A stretch of DNA of 64,000 bases from Stratiolaelaps scimitus (GCA_019614645.1 JABWDB010000002.1:27331501-27395500), one strand, 5' to 3'. Positions 12,148 to 24,902 are shown, counted from the first letter of the stretch. The notes: a model not told the origin generated them from the sequence alone. Program-made: numbers and translations.

Positions 12148-15100
12148 TCAGCGTACAATGGTTGGAACCATTTTCATGCACTCCACTGCAGGCTTCGGTA
12201 GGAAATAAAGATTGCTAATTGCAAAACACATAGATTGCTAATTTGTGTAATTGGCCTATAACTGACGGAGGAGGTAGAACGTGTGAACATCGGGGCGCGA
12301 ATAGTAGACTATTTTGCTTAGCAGGTCTTATCTTCTGATTGTCTGACGTGTAGTAATAAAATCGCAATCAAACGAAATGCAACGAGGTACAAGCTTGCAT
12401 TACAAGTTAGTTTTCTTGCAAGAAAACTATTATAACTAGTATTATTCGTATTAAAAATCGTAAAGTTTAAACAAAGACGAAGCATTTAATAATATAACGT
12501 ACATGTCCTTTGACGAGAAGAATTTCCCTTTTGTCATAGGTTTCGCACCTGTGATCTGTCAGAATGCTGTTAATATTGAAACGCTGTCACTATGGCTAAT
12601 GCTGAGTTGGAATTACTAGGCAAATCATATCAATTGTCCAACACAGCCGGACGTGTTTTTCGCTCTTAGGGGAGTTATTCAAATGGTAGGTAAATAATAA
12701 TCAACCTTTTTTGTGTCGGCTAACATTTGATGGCCGCGTACGAATGCTCCCTTACCTGCGAGTTAGGCTCAGCTAACTCTATCTGACAGTTCGCCCGAGG
12801 CACACACACCCTGCCAAGATTCCACACGTGCATCATGGAGATGATGGCCTTGACTGTCTTTGGCATTACTCTAAACCTTCACAACAGCCTGTCTCTTTGG
12901 TTGAAATTGCTCTGCTTGATATGATATAAGTGCGCGTTGCTACCTATATATATAAATATATATATTTCGGAATAGACGAAATTGTTGAAGAGACATGACA
13001 TTGAAGTGTGATGCGAATTATGTATTATGCATATGTATTTTAAAGAATTGCTTAGCTATGACAGTTGCTCCTGGTCATTGCTCCTGGTCATTTTTGAGAT
13101 ACGCCAAAATGTTTTGAAATAAAAAATGCAAGCATTATTGAACGTTATCACACATTGGCGTATAAACTGTTCTAGTATTTTTTTTTTTGTATGGAGAAGG
13201 CGTGTTCAATTTAGAAAACAGATTATTATATACCGAGCTGTTTTACGATACGCATACGAATATACGGTGAATAGATAGATACTATTAATAAGAATATGAA
13301 GTGAAATGCCATTGTAAAACTACGCCAATTATTTGAACCGCTTGGTGATTACCAATAGGTCATTATTAAAATTATCATTGCAAAAAAGTTACTGAAATAC
13401 TGATAGACAAACAATTGGAACTACATCTGGTTATAAATGGATTCTATTGTTTTATTATATTTATCTTATTTTCCTGATTACCAGAATACAAAACTGACAC
13501 AAATATTTTAGTATTATATTTCTGTTTGTCATAAATACAACTAAATTATTTCTTAAACATCCAGATTGTTCTCTACTATAGAAGTGTCCAGTTCTAAGCA
13601 GTCCGACCCAAAAACGGATGTTCCAAATAGCGAATACCGCGCTATATTATAGGAGTTGGATAAATATAGCACATATGTATATGCAGAGTAACCTAGGTCA
13701 GTTTACCCAATTCCACTCATCAAGATCGAGGTCGTGAAGAGGAATTTCCATTGATACCCGATTTAGACAGGCCTTGAGTATATCACGCCCCTGTAACGTC
13801 TGCACATTACTTACACTTCGATATCGTCGGGTCACTTGTTTTTCCATCGTGGTAAGGCACAAGATACGTGTTAGATAAAATGAAGATATTGGGATGAAGG
13901 CCACATCAGTTAGTCCGCTCAATTAGAGGGAAGTTTATTGTAGAAAATTATACTGAACAGGGCCAGGATAGCAGACGGGTTCCCAGGGATATATGAAGAT
14001 TCAGATCGTACTGATGGTAACTCATAATGAGGTAGCATAATGGAGGCAAATGGTGTTGATTTTGTGAAACACGCACAAATGTCTGCGTGCTTATGCTTTA
14101 TTGTATGGTATTTCTAAGTTTTGTTATCAATCGGCTGCAAGCGATCCCAGCGCTGCGGGCTTCATACAATAGGTTTATTCCTATACGTGTGTCATTATTC
14201 TAAATCATGCCACGGACTTAATATTTAGCTCAGCAAAATTTGTTGATTGGATTAGGCCACTGCTGTACGATTTGATGTGTTGCCCTTGAAATGACAAGTG
14301 AGAGTCTGATACCAGATGTTTAAGCACGTTTAAAGCACCGTTGCCGATGACACATATCACGTCGATGCGATTGCAAAACTACTGTCTCCCGAATCGGAGA
14401 GAGATTTACATTTCCTGTCTATCACGTAACGTGCTAACGGCTCACAGACTACTACCGCCTCGTGTGACTTGTCACGAATTCGAAAACAGTACGTCTATAC
14501 ACGCCTGACACCCAGGTGTCTAATCTAACTAATCTACAGTCGTCCCTATTGACTTGCTGAACCCGCTCAGAGTTGAATTGTGAATAAAAAAATTCCTGAC
14601 ATTAGATAATATTTTACTGGATTTATAAGCTTCTATATGCGGCTAGATTTAGAGTGGCGAATTATATATCGCTTCACAAGCTGGCCTGGCCATTGTTAGG
14701 AGGCTTCAAATGATCACACTTACAAGAAGTACTTATTGTCACCCCCACAAAACGTTGTAGATTCGATACGGCGCACGTTTCTGTTCTGAGTGTCCGCTAT
14801 TGCAAATGCATTGTATACGTTTTACGTCTATGGATCGGATCGAGGTCTTTACATGAGACAGTGTTTGCAGAATTGGCTGTATTTCGGTCGATGAATTTGG
14901 ATGCCCTTCTAAAGTGGAAATCGAAATGTTATGTCGAAGTAATAATCATTTAGGATATCGGACGCTATAGCTCTAACACACAGAACCGCACCTTGACCAA
15001 GCTCATGTAAAAAATCTCATGTAAAAGCTTTAGTGGCTTACACATAGAGATTTTAACTTTTTAGTATCGTACTAACACTAAATCTCTTAACTCCAGCAGA

Positions 15101-16889
15101 TGTTATTATCGCTGCCTTCTTTTATTATTGATACTACTCACCGGCATCTTCCACTGGTAATTCCATTTCGGTTAGATTATATTACATCACACGCATCGAC
15201 ATTTTGATCCTATAGATAGAAAATAAAGATGAAGTCATTCATCGCTCGGTGTTCTAATACATAACGCGTGAAGCATCATAACGTTCAGCATAATACGAAT
15301 CTCTGACGAGGAATGCGATCGGTCCTCTCTGCCATTCGCTATGCAGGAGCGGCAGCCTTCTGGCTGGGGAGCGAAGGTTTGAGGTATTTCCCAGGAGTAA
15401 ATCAGTGTCGGTCCCAGGCTCGTCAACGTTCCGAATGTTTACTCATAGCAGTAGTGAGTCTCGTCCGGGCCACCAGCAGCAGCAGCAGCACCATCAACTG
15501 GCTTTTCCAGCCTCAATGTGATCGCCTTAGTCGACTCAACAAAGACCTACGGCGGGTATAACCGTCTGTTTGACGAAAACCATGATATATACGGGCTATA
15601 ATGAATTAAGGAAATCTCAATATCGACGAATGCACTGTTGCAATGATGAACAACCCTTCCAATAAGAAATGTATATGCCACAGTTACGGTGATATGAATA
15701 TTAGAATTCAGAATATTGGATGAATTTCCCAGCCGCATTCAGCAACAAATATGTGCTCTTGAACTTCTTGAATATGGCATATGAGAGGTCTCAGCAACAA
15801 CTGGATATATTTACACTATTTAGAATCTAGATTTACCTGCTATCGTATCGCCTTGGCCGACGTAAAACTGTAGCCTTCTTGCCAGCACCTTTCTACGTGA
15901 TCACACGTCACTAGGCTTTTGGGCTAATCTCTACCCATAATAATTATTATATACCTTCAAGGATACCCTTGGCCGTGATTGTTGCTATTAATTAGGCATC
16001 ACATAGCTGCAAATCTGCAAGTACAAGTAAGGTTGTCACTGCTTGAATACGTAGTGTGTATTTCAATACGTAGATTCACTATTCGTTAATTGAAGTATGT
16101 CGTATTGTTAAACGTTAAGCGAGTGTTTGAACCTCACCCGAGTTGAGCTGGCTCGCTGGCTGGCCTATAGCAGTTCACAACAAGACCGAATTGTCCTTGT
16201 ACCGAGCGCTATGGGAATAAAATAGTGATTTTCCAAGTCGTCTTTTTGTCTGGAAGCGTTTGTCCTTAAGAGTTTTTATTTTATCGAACCTCTATAAGCG
16301 ACAACATGATTCGGATATTCCTCCTTTGCTCCTCTGACGAATAGGCGTGGTGCCTTTTACTTGGTATAGAGTAGTGGAGTTGAGTTCCGTCTAGGAATTG
16401 TCACCCAGAAGGAATCCTGCGATCGGACGACCAACAATTGTTGCTATTGCTCCTGGTACATCAAAGCGAATAGAGCTTCCTTTTGCTATAGCACATTTGA
16501 CATTCTCGAGGGAGCATCCAATCTATAAAGTTAAGTGAAAGCTATTTTCAGATGCGTATTCTCTTTATCGTTCCGCTATAAACGAAGTTTGTTTCGCCTT
16601 TTCTAGGGGACGGCTTGAACATATGCGGACAGTGGAAAAGAGTTCAATACTCACAGCTACTTGAAGCCACGGTGATCTGTCATGCGATGGACTTGCTTGT
16701 GATGATAGGCTAAACTTTATTTTCAATCTGTTCCGTTACGCAGATTCAATAGGTCGACCCATTTCAACATTTCACTGACGTGGAAAATGTGTACACAAGA
16801 GAAGCCCCTTCATAACAGCCGCTGCATGGGTGCTGCTGACTGGACTTCTGAGTACTCGGGTTCGGTCCCAGCACCAGTTCATGACTGAT
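12148..16889. other. Long stretch without recognised gene
   Basis: AT-rich, intron-like. Visible items are a 13-bp tandem duplication (TTGCTCCTGGTCA at 13065-13077 and 13078-13090), (TA)n at about 12946-12964, and a short (CAG)n near 15475-15490 inside a GC-richer patch (15300-15560). That patch has open frames on both strands but no convincing splice pair. Confidence 0.5.
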
Positions 16890-16892
16890 CTT

Positions 16893-16980
16893 CCCGTAGA
16901 TGGCCTAGTGGTGAGAGTCTTGGATTGCAAGACAGAAGGAACATATGGCTTGGGTTCGAATCGAGTGAGACTCGGGGAAC
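16893..16980 (+). repeat. tRNA-derived SINE-like copy (Pol III A and B boxes)
   Basis: An A-box-like TGGCCTAGTGGT at 16901-16912 and a B-box-like GGTTCGAATC at 16953-16962 are at the spacing of a tRNA gene. Between them GTCTT and AAGAC (about 16917-16932) can pair as an anticodon-type stem. The loop lacks a standard U33 arrangement and the 5' and 3' ends do not form a clean acceptor stem, so this is not a functional tRNA. A SINE head with unrelated 3' sequence (ending perhaps near the A-rich patch at 17125-17135) is the simplest reading. tRNA-headed SINEs are known from many arthropods, including ticks. Family not identified. Confidence 0.6.
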
Positions 16981-17355
16981 CCTTTCGATTTTTTTCGAAT
17001 TCCTGACAGACACGATAAGGTTGAAAATAAAGCAAAGGTGGCCCTGGCATGTCCCCGTGATAATACCTAAAGGTTCAGGGCCGAGCCTTGTCACCTAACG
17101 GAAACAGCTATGGGTCAGCTCAAAGAATAAAAAATTGGTCATAAGTTGCACATTGTATAACTCTCCGTCGAAGTCGAAACTATATGTTCCTTATTTCATA
17201 CGAAATCCGCGAAATTACCTTACAGTCAATTAAGCTGGCATCGACTGAATCCTTACGTGAGCTCATCGAACTTGGAGTCACGCCTATATATCACCTCAGA
17301 GTGCTTAAAGCCTTTCACCTCCTCCGATGTTGGATATTCTGCTGCAGGCTTCTAG

Positions 17356-17494
17356 TCTCCTTTCGCGTCAATACGGCATAGCACTAGCAACGTAAGAACA
17401 ACAACGTTAGCAGCATTTATGAGAGCACCACCATCACCAGCAACAACAACAACAACACTGTTAACACCCACATCTGCACCTTACAATACCGGAA
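17356..17494 (+). CDS. Candidate exon, Thr/Ala/Pro-rich
   Basis: A pyrimidine-rich stretch (about 17308-17352) ends in CTTCTAG at 17355. The frame is then open for 46 codons, giving a Ser/Thr/Ala/Pro-rich peptide with a five-Thr run from a (CAA/ACA)n tract. Possible donors are GTAGGT at 17495 and GTAACG at 17499. The composition matches the stronger exon at 24124, and using the 17495 donor leaves one base, exactly the phase that exon needs. Neither donor is a strong consensus, and (CAA)n repeats can create open frames by themselves. Unknown product; possibly an upstream exon of the 24.1-62.5 kb gene. Confidence 0.3.
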
Positions 17495-18748
17495 GTAGGT
17501 AACGAATGTCCTATCTTGGCCTGGGTCACGATAAGCTGCTGTTGTGTTCCCCGAGAATAGACGCTATTACCTAGAAATTATAATCAGCTTTCCTATACAT
17601 TTTGCACCAGATGGGCGCTGTTGATCCTATTGTAAGAATAGCGTGCAACAAGTGATTGAGCAGGAGGTAATTAGACGTCTCACGCTAAACGTCAATAAAA
17701 AGGCACTGCCGACATCGGTGCATAACATGTTACTAACAGAGATTTGGCCAGATCGTTCCCTGTACAATGATTCTGTCGTTGCTATTGTCTCATATGACGA
17801 CAGCGCCATAGGATTTAAGTAGAAATAATTTTTTACCATACTTGTTACAGCTTACCGCAATACTATATATATATATGGGTGGGGCGAAGCATATATGTAT
17901 ATATATATAGTCGATAGCTTAAATATTGGGCAAGTTTATGCACTGATTTTTATTCCACGTTGTAACGGAAGGCTCTTAATCAAATAAATTGTGCTGAGGA
18001 GAAATCTCCGACTATGGTCTGGCTGTGTAACTCGTCAAGTGTGGCTCCAAAAAAAACATTTCCATTTGTGCAAGCTTAACCCGAAACATTGAAATATACG
18101 CACACTGCCAAGCAAAGCCGCGACCATATAAACAACAACAGCACAGTCACTATACTCATAAAAAGAACGTTGATGAGAATGAACATTTGCATCGTATGTG
18201 ACAAAAAAATCACTATTCCAATGGTCACATCGAATTCACTACATTGCGAGGTAACCCTCTTCTGTATGGAGTTTATGTAAATTGTACATTGTATTTCCTG
18301 TAAGTCTTCTTTCAAAAGGCAGATGATTTGTTATTCAAATTTAATATTAAAGTGCATTGCGAATATTGAAATATTCGGGATTCACTGGATTATTTTCGAC
18401 TGTATGGTTACATACGGATTCTATCTCGCCCCTCTTTCTGTAGAATATTCAACTAGATGTTCGAATTAAATGGAGATGGGGAGGAGTACTTACCTTAGGA
18501 CTGCAACAAGAAAACACTATAGAATAACTTGTAGAAACTTAAATTTTTTATATCAGGCAAACTTGGTTGCCCTTAATTTGCCCGCTGTTGCCTAATTCAG
18601 GCTATGCATCGGCAGTGCTGGAAGTTATATGTAGTATTATTATACGTTTCTTTTGAGTTGTCAACAAACACTACATGGATGTCAATGACACCCTGTGGCT
18701 AGTGCCAATACCCTGATGGTATATTCTTTGTTCTTCCGAGATCTCCAG
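17495..18748. other. No gene recognised; imperfect (TA)n hairpin
   Basis: Two (TA)n runs at about 17863-17880 and 17890-17910 flank GGGTGGGGCGAAGC, so the region can fold back. The rest is AT-rich without coding signal. Confidence 0.5.
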
Positions 18749-18946
18749 AGTCTCCCACGTAGCCCATGGTTGCCTATGGACGTCACCGATACTCGTCGTG
18801 ATACCGGTGACGTTCCGGGAACATCCCATTGGCAAAGGGACGAGTTAACCGATGTCAGAGCTCTAACGCGAGTCGCCTTAGTTTATTCAGTTCTATCGCT
18901 GCGGCTTTGTCGCTCTGCGGCGTCTGGCTGCACACTGTTTGAGCTG
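18749..18946 (+). CDS. Candidate 66-codon symmetric exon
   Basis: A strong-looking acceptor (TTTGTTCTTCCGAGATCTCCAG) ends at 18748 and a good donor, CTG|GTGAGT, lies at 18947-18952. The 198 bases between are open in phase 0 to phase 0 and more GC-rich than the flanks. The peptide has a Ser-Leu-Pro-Arg-Ser-Pro start, an acidic/basic middle (Asp-Val-Thr-Asp-Thr-Arg-Arg-Asp) and a hydrophobic, Cys-containing end. No domain is recognised. A multiple-of-three phase 0 exon could be skipped without a frameshift, so it could be a cassette exon. It could belong to a + strand gene with the later exons; this is inference. Confidence 0.35.
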
Positions 18947-21900
18947 GTGAGTCTAGCTCACTGAAAGCCAAGAGGCTCTCTTGGAAGCAGACATTGTGTG
19001 AATTACGCTACGCTGCAAAACATGTCGTCATGATAATCTTCACGTGCAGGAATATCTAGGTGAGTTGATAATATCACGTGACAGATCGGTGTCGTCCATT
19101 CGTCGCCCAAGGAGTTGATCATTTTCGGGAAAACAATAGAATATAAGAAAAAGATATATATATATATATATTATATATGGGTTTGTTTATTTGACGAGTA
19201 CGCAGTTACGAGTTGCCGTTAGTTTATATTGATGACATATAAGAGAGCTTAAGCATTGTGAAGTTGCAGCTCCTTTAATAAACCAATAAAGCTTTACCTT
19301 TACCTTTAAGAGAGAATATTCAATATACGATTTACTGCTTACGGATAATTTTTTTGAGTTAGCAGATCATTTTCTCAAGTGATATGAAAAGAGAAAAGCT
19401 TTTAGAAAACGGAAAAGGAAAATCATAGATTTAACTTCTGAGAAAAGACAGCGATTTGATTGACCGGCCATCCTCATTATGTAACCTATGGGGACACACT
19501 TATAAAACTTATGGAACTCATTATCAACCTCCATAACAGCTGTATAGTAGGTTCATTCCATGCTTTTATAATACAAATTACGTTGTTTTGGTTTAATTGC
19601 CACAATATCGGCCAGATTTCATTGACATCTTTCCGCTTCTCGACAATCGAACTCTGTTCGCGATGTCCCGTCGATCTTTCTATGGGATATTCGCGTCTTG
19701 CAGTGCAAAAGTCTTCTTTTTTTCTATATAATGTCTGATCTGCTCTATCGTTTGCAGTTCTAGTTCTCAGATCATCACCGGCGATTTATACCGCAACGCC
19801 AGCGCCTAGTTCATCTTCTTCTCATTGCGTTTCGCCTTCATCCCAACTTGTATATCTGCCGTGTGCGAAACTGTGTATATGTCTGTGTAAGCGTGTGTGC
19901 CTTCTGTGAATTTCTTTCCTGTTATTTCAATCTCTCCGAACCCTACGGCCTCTCGGTCTCCTCGCCTGACGTCATCGACAGCACTCACTGTTCTTCCACA
20001 CCTCCTTACCCATATGTTCTCTACTTCGAAGACTCCCTCCGAGTGCCGCCACTGAGACGGCCTCGTGCACCGCTCGAGACAGCTACACCATTGGGCGACA
20101 GCGGCTCAAAGGAAAGCTGAACTTCATTCATATAAGCAAGCACAACACAAGCAGAGCTTAGAATCCGTCTACCAGCTGTCCTCAAAGAGGCGACGGCACT
20201 CTGAACTGAGTGAACACTGAGAAATGCACATATCGAAGCAGCTGTCAAAAGCTGTGTATTAACAGCAAGCATTATGGTCAACACGAGTCGGCAACCACAA
20301 CCCGTAAGGAATCATTTCAACAGTTAGTGCGTCCGTGCAGATTGCGGTGAACTTAAAGGACTTAGCGTTCCTAACTCGACGCCGCTTTACCAACCGAGTA
20401 CTTCCAGCAGTTTTGCATGCCGGTGGCTGTTCGATGGCATAGACTCATTTTCGTGCACATGGTCAGAGCGTTACAACGTGATATAACGAATGCCAAATGA
20501 ACAGTAGAACTTTTTTTATCTACAGAAGCGACGTATCACTACGGAGTATTGTTCCTGGTGCACACATATAGACACCACTGAACGTTCTTGTAGGTCAGCC
20601 AAAGTTTATGCACTTGGACAAAAAGTGATTTTACGAATTAGAGTGTGTGAAAGTCGGGACCAAACGTTTGAGACATATTCTGTGGTGCTCAGCTATTAGA
20701 AAATAGAACTTCCGTGAGTGGTGATGTGACTTAAAGTCTCGAAATAGAGTTCAATATTTCTGGAAATCTATCCGTGACATTACAGTGCGCGTCTAGATTG
20801 ACATTTGAAAGACTCCTTTGCATATTAACATACAGCCTCAGCCACCCTACCGTGAGCCGACTAGACGAACAATCAGAGGATATCCGCCAGCTGCTCATCG
20901 CTTTTGTCAATTGTGTTTAAACGTTGAACCGGTTCGACAACTATTCAACTTGGTCCGAAGTAACCGAGTGGACTTAACAATAGAGTCAAGTGACAAACGT
21001 GACACATCTGGATGAATCAACATGGTGTTCATAGGTATGATCTGGATATCGATTAATTACCTCAATTATTTACGATTTTTTTAACTTCAATAATGGAGAT
21101 ATCTTAATAACAGTTCTTGAAATGTAAAAACTTCTCGATAGAGGAGAGGCAAAATTGACTCTAACTTATTACGAACATCTATAATAATTACCAGAGTGTT
21201 TGCCTGTACCACTCGATTCAGGGAACCACCCAAATATATAGAACGAAGGAAAGCACTTGTTCCTTTGTTAAATATCGAAGTCATTGCCGTAACATTCACT
21301 ACCTATAGCGTTTTGATTTAGCGATCCCATCTCACTATGAATGTTAGAAAGATACAGAAGAGATTTATGAAGGGGAGAGTCAGGTGAATATTTTAAGCCT
21401 AGAGAGCAGATCCGATCATAACTGCCGTATTGTCAGACAATTTACGAATCAGCTTGCGTCAGCTCGATAAACTCGTCTTTATTAGGGCAGGTGCCACAAG
21501 TTTATTTCTCGTCTTTGAATACGAACAACGTAATTATATTCATAAAAAGCAGCAATTTACGACCCAGTTTTGCTGATTATTGAGTTGGTTGGTAGGCCCG
21601 CCGATTGGCCAGACAAGCTAACCGTTAAGGCTTTCTATTTCCTGTTTGCCATCGGAAACTGGATAGATAAGTAGTGTAATATAAGAGTTAGTCCCGGAAC
21701 TGAAGGGAATACGTACGTATGGACCAATGTTCGAATCGCACCCACTGTTGTGTGATTTTACGAAAAATAAATTTGCAGATATCCCGATTCTATGGCGAGT
21801 GTAGTACAATATTATCTGTGTATAATAATGAGGTTTATCTGATGGCACAGATGTTGTATGTTTGTATAAACATATATAACTAAATAACAAAAGGTTAAAT

Positions 21901-23993
21901 CTGTGGTGCTGGTTAGCATCTGATGTCCGCTCTCTGTTCGCGCTTACACTCCTCGAGTATCTGATACGCCTTGCCCACCTGAAGCGGTTTTGTAGCTGGT
22001 AAAGAAATGTCAAATATCATCATACGTGGGTAATGAAAAGTCGTCTGCGTGGATCTAACGAATTAGGCAATATGAAGTAAATTGGAGGATAAAGAAGTCG
22101 AGATGGAATGATGCATCAGTAGCGTGGAAAGGAGAATTTAGTAAAGTCTTAGACACGTTCAACCGACAACAGACCTACAAAAAGCACAATCATATTGAGT
22201 CAATGTGGTTAGAAATTTGTCTGGTGCATCAGATTGAAGTTGGCAATCGTTGATTATTATCATCGTAGTTATTCATTTGGTCAAGACTTTCAATAATTGA
22301 TTTTTAAGATTGGATTTTCATTAACGCTATGTTTGCCAAACAATCACACAAGGAATCGTAAGCTGTGTAGTATTAACTCCACCATCAAATTACCATCTCA
22401 TCTCCGTCGTCTCTCAGGTCTTTATCATCATCGTCGTCGTGGTCGATAACCACGTTGGCACTGTCGAGTAACTAACTGAACACGAAGGCAGTCCTTGTAG
22501 AAATCGTAAACTTCTTACCGCGGTACAATCAAGGGATTTCGAGTCCTTTAACGAGCTCAGTAGAAAACTTGTCCACCGGGCCAATTTCTAAACTCAGAAG
22601 ATTTTCAAAAGGGAAAATCAGCTGAATCACATTAAGTTTGTTCCTTTTTCGTCTTTCCGCCGCCGCCGCCGCCACCGCTCCTCCTCTTCCATCTTTCGGC
22701 GTTAGTACGTGACTGCTCCTGCTACTATGCTTTGTACTTATCGTGGTGACACTTGAACGCGTTTGTCTCTGTTGTGTGCGCACGACAAAAGAGATCCCTT
22801 TAATTATGTTCACTACGGAGAGACGCGAAAGCTTTTTATCTCAGAGTTGAATAGAATAACTATCTGTAACAACTTTGAGTATTCAGCAGTGGTCATCCTT
22901 CTAATGTATCGCCTTCGACGATCATTTCAGTCTTTATATCGTTATTTCGTGTTTCATCTCTGCGTTACCTGGCGCTTCAAACGATATGGATAGGTTCTAA
23001 CGAAAGAATTACTCAGAGAATGAATTGCTGGCAAAGCGCTTGAGAAGACCGTATTTGTATCGCTCTTCCAGAAACCACGGTAGTTGAGCCTCTGTGGTCC
23101 CTACTCAGCAATGCCCATTCTGTTCCCTCTTATTTTTAATCATTACAGACCTATGGAGCTTGCTTAGCCATTTTCGAATCCTACACAAGTGCTAATAGTA
23201 TTGGTAATACTGTCTGGTCTACACTAAGTAAACTTACTCCTAGAATACATTCACTTTAAGCAACTTCTTTGCATACTTAGACTCGTCTCTAAGCTGTTGG
23301 CCGAACTCGAGCTACACGTGGACCAAGTGCAGTGGTTTGGGTGTTCTGGGGCCATTTCTCGCAGACCTCGTATGGCGCTTATAGCCCGTTGTTGCTATAA
23401 ATTCACTATGTTACCGTTTTTCGTGAGTAATAAGCTTGTAAAACTGTGTCGTTTTACTCCAGGGATTTCAGAGAATTCCCGACACACTTGCGAGACATCA
23501 TTACTATTATTTTTAGTATAACAGTAGTATAGTAGCATGGCAGATGCTGAACGAGGTCATTACTTAGGCCATTGTGCCGCCTCAGAAAGGTTAAACTTTT
23601 GGAAGAGGAAGTGAGACACGTGCATTTTTGGGAAATATTATATGCTCTAATGGATTTTCATTTTCCTAGAGATGGTTGTTGGGCTGACTACTAAATTGAT
23701 TGTCCTGAGTCGTATTTGTTTTATAATAGCATCTGTGACAAGATTGTTGGGTAACACAAGCACAAGACGAAATATCGGACGTATAATGACAAAATGAACG
23801 AATGCCTCATTTTCTGAATAAAAATACAGTGCGCCTCGCTTACTAAAAGCACATCGTTCAGTTCCCTCATTGATATTGGTGCTCATGGGTTGCTAAAAAA
23901 GAGGTCACCATTGTATTTTTACCTTCGCCAAAGTTAATAACTGACAGAGAGTAATCTAGAAAAGGAACTTGTGGACAAATTGTTTGTACTCAG
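18947..23993. other. Intron- or intergenic-like stretch
   Basis: No confident exon. Visible items: (TA)n at about 19158-19178; a perfect CRE palindrome TGACGTCA at 19967-19974 within a GC-richer, exon-like patch (19840-20290) that has open frames on both strands but no strong splice pair; and a (GCC)n tract near 22659-22675. Confidence 0.45.
19277..19309 (+). repeat. Possible 3' end of a retroposon
   Basis: Two AATAAA-like motifs are followed at once by (CTTTAC)2-CTTTAA (19292-19309). Non-LTR retroposons often end in a poly(A) signal plus short tandem repeats. No upstream coding remnant is recognised, so this is weak. Confidence 0.25.
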
Positions 23994-24053
23994 ATATATA
24001 TATATATATATATATAAAGAGAGGTAGAGAGAGAGAGAGGGAGGGAGAGTATA
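23994..24053. repeat. Compound (TA)n-(GA)n microsatellite
   Basis: (TA)n at about 23994-24016 passes into GAGAGAGAGGGAGGGAGAG. It lies about 70 bp upstream of the 24124 exon acceptor. Confidence 0.9.
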
Positions 24054-24123
24054 GGGAGTAGTTATCTAACGATGAACTTCTTTCCCTGTGTTTTATCTAT
24101 CGATTTTTTCTGCCCTTTTGCAG

Positions 24124-24536
24124 CTTCCCGGTGCGACCTAAGCGGTGGTGAGGGGGTTACAGCATCAGCGATGAAATTGACAGCCTCAACGGAGCGACTC
24201 GGGGTGATGGTAGCTGGAGGTCTTGCCACCCCCCTGGGCCCTCCACTGGGAACCGATGAACCGGCGCAGCTCAACTCAACAATTTCGACAACAGTAGCAG
24301 CAGCATCAACAGCAACAACCCCCACCCACACAACGGCTCAATTTCAGCAGTCGGTTATCGCCAGTAGTGGCCACAGTAGTAATAATATGATGCTGCACCT
24401 AGGTGGAGGTGCTCACACCTTCTCAGCAACCGTCGCAACACACTCTCTCCATCCGCAACAACAGCACTACAATCAGCAGTCGTCAAAGCAGCAGAAACAC
24501 TATCATCAAGAGCTTCATCTCCAGCAGTTGAGTACG
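24124..24536 (+). CDS. Internal coding exon, low-complexity Ser/Thr/Ala/Gln/His-rich protein
   Basis: A textbook acceptor (TTTTTTCTGCCCTTTTGCAG, ending 24123) and a textbook donor (ACG|GTGAGT at 24537-24542) bound 413 bases that are open throughout. The entry needs one base from the previous exon and the exit is in phase 0. The peptide starts Arg-Cys-Asp-Leu-Ser-Gly-Gly, has a Gly/Pro/Leu segment, a Thr/Ala run, a Gly/His patch (Leu-Gly-Gly-Gly-Ala-His) and a His/Gln-rich end. This is the disordered composition seen in arthropod transcription factors and coactivators. No conserved domain is present, so no name is given. GC content is clearly above the flanks. The matching phase makes 62029-62521 a possible later exon of the same transcript, though other exons may lie between. 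Confidence 0.65.
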
Positions 24537-24807
24537 GTGAGTACAAACAGACACACGGCGCCGTAGGTAATGTATGAGATCGCCGTACATTGTACATCGC
24601 TAAGGGCAGCAACAACAGCAGCACAACGCTGAAGATAATAAACGGCAATGGCAACACAGATCGAGACGTGAAGATAAGCAAACATGCAATTGTCTACGCA
24701 ATGTGCCGACGGATCACAATGCGACGTGTGACAACAAGAGGCAATTGTAAGAGGTGGGAGCATCTGCAGTAATGTACTAATACCTGGAGAGATTGGCAGA
24801 ACCCCTC

Positions 24808-24902
24808 ATGATATTAGAGTTCGAGTTGTTACGACTGAGATGAAAAATTATCCCGTAGAAGATTCTTCATCTCAGTCGTAACAACTCGAACTCTAATATC
24901 AT
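24808..24902. repeat. Perfect 37-bp inverted repeat with 21-nt loop
   Basis: Arm 24808-24844 is the exact reverse complement of arm 24866-24902. The loop is 24845-24865. There are no mismatches or bulges. It lies 271 bp downstream of the donor of the 24.1 kb exon, so it would be in the intron of that transcript. It could be a young foldback element, a microRNA- or hairpin-siRNA-like precursor, or an assembly or template-switch artefact. Perfect pairing over 37 bp is longer and cleaner than typical animal microRNA stems. No terminal duplication of a target site is evident. Confidence 0.9.
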
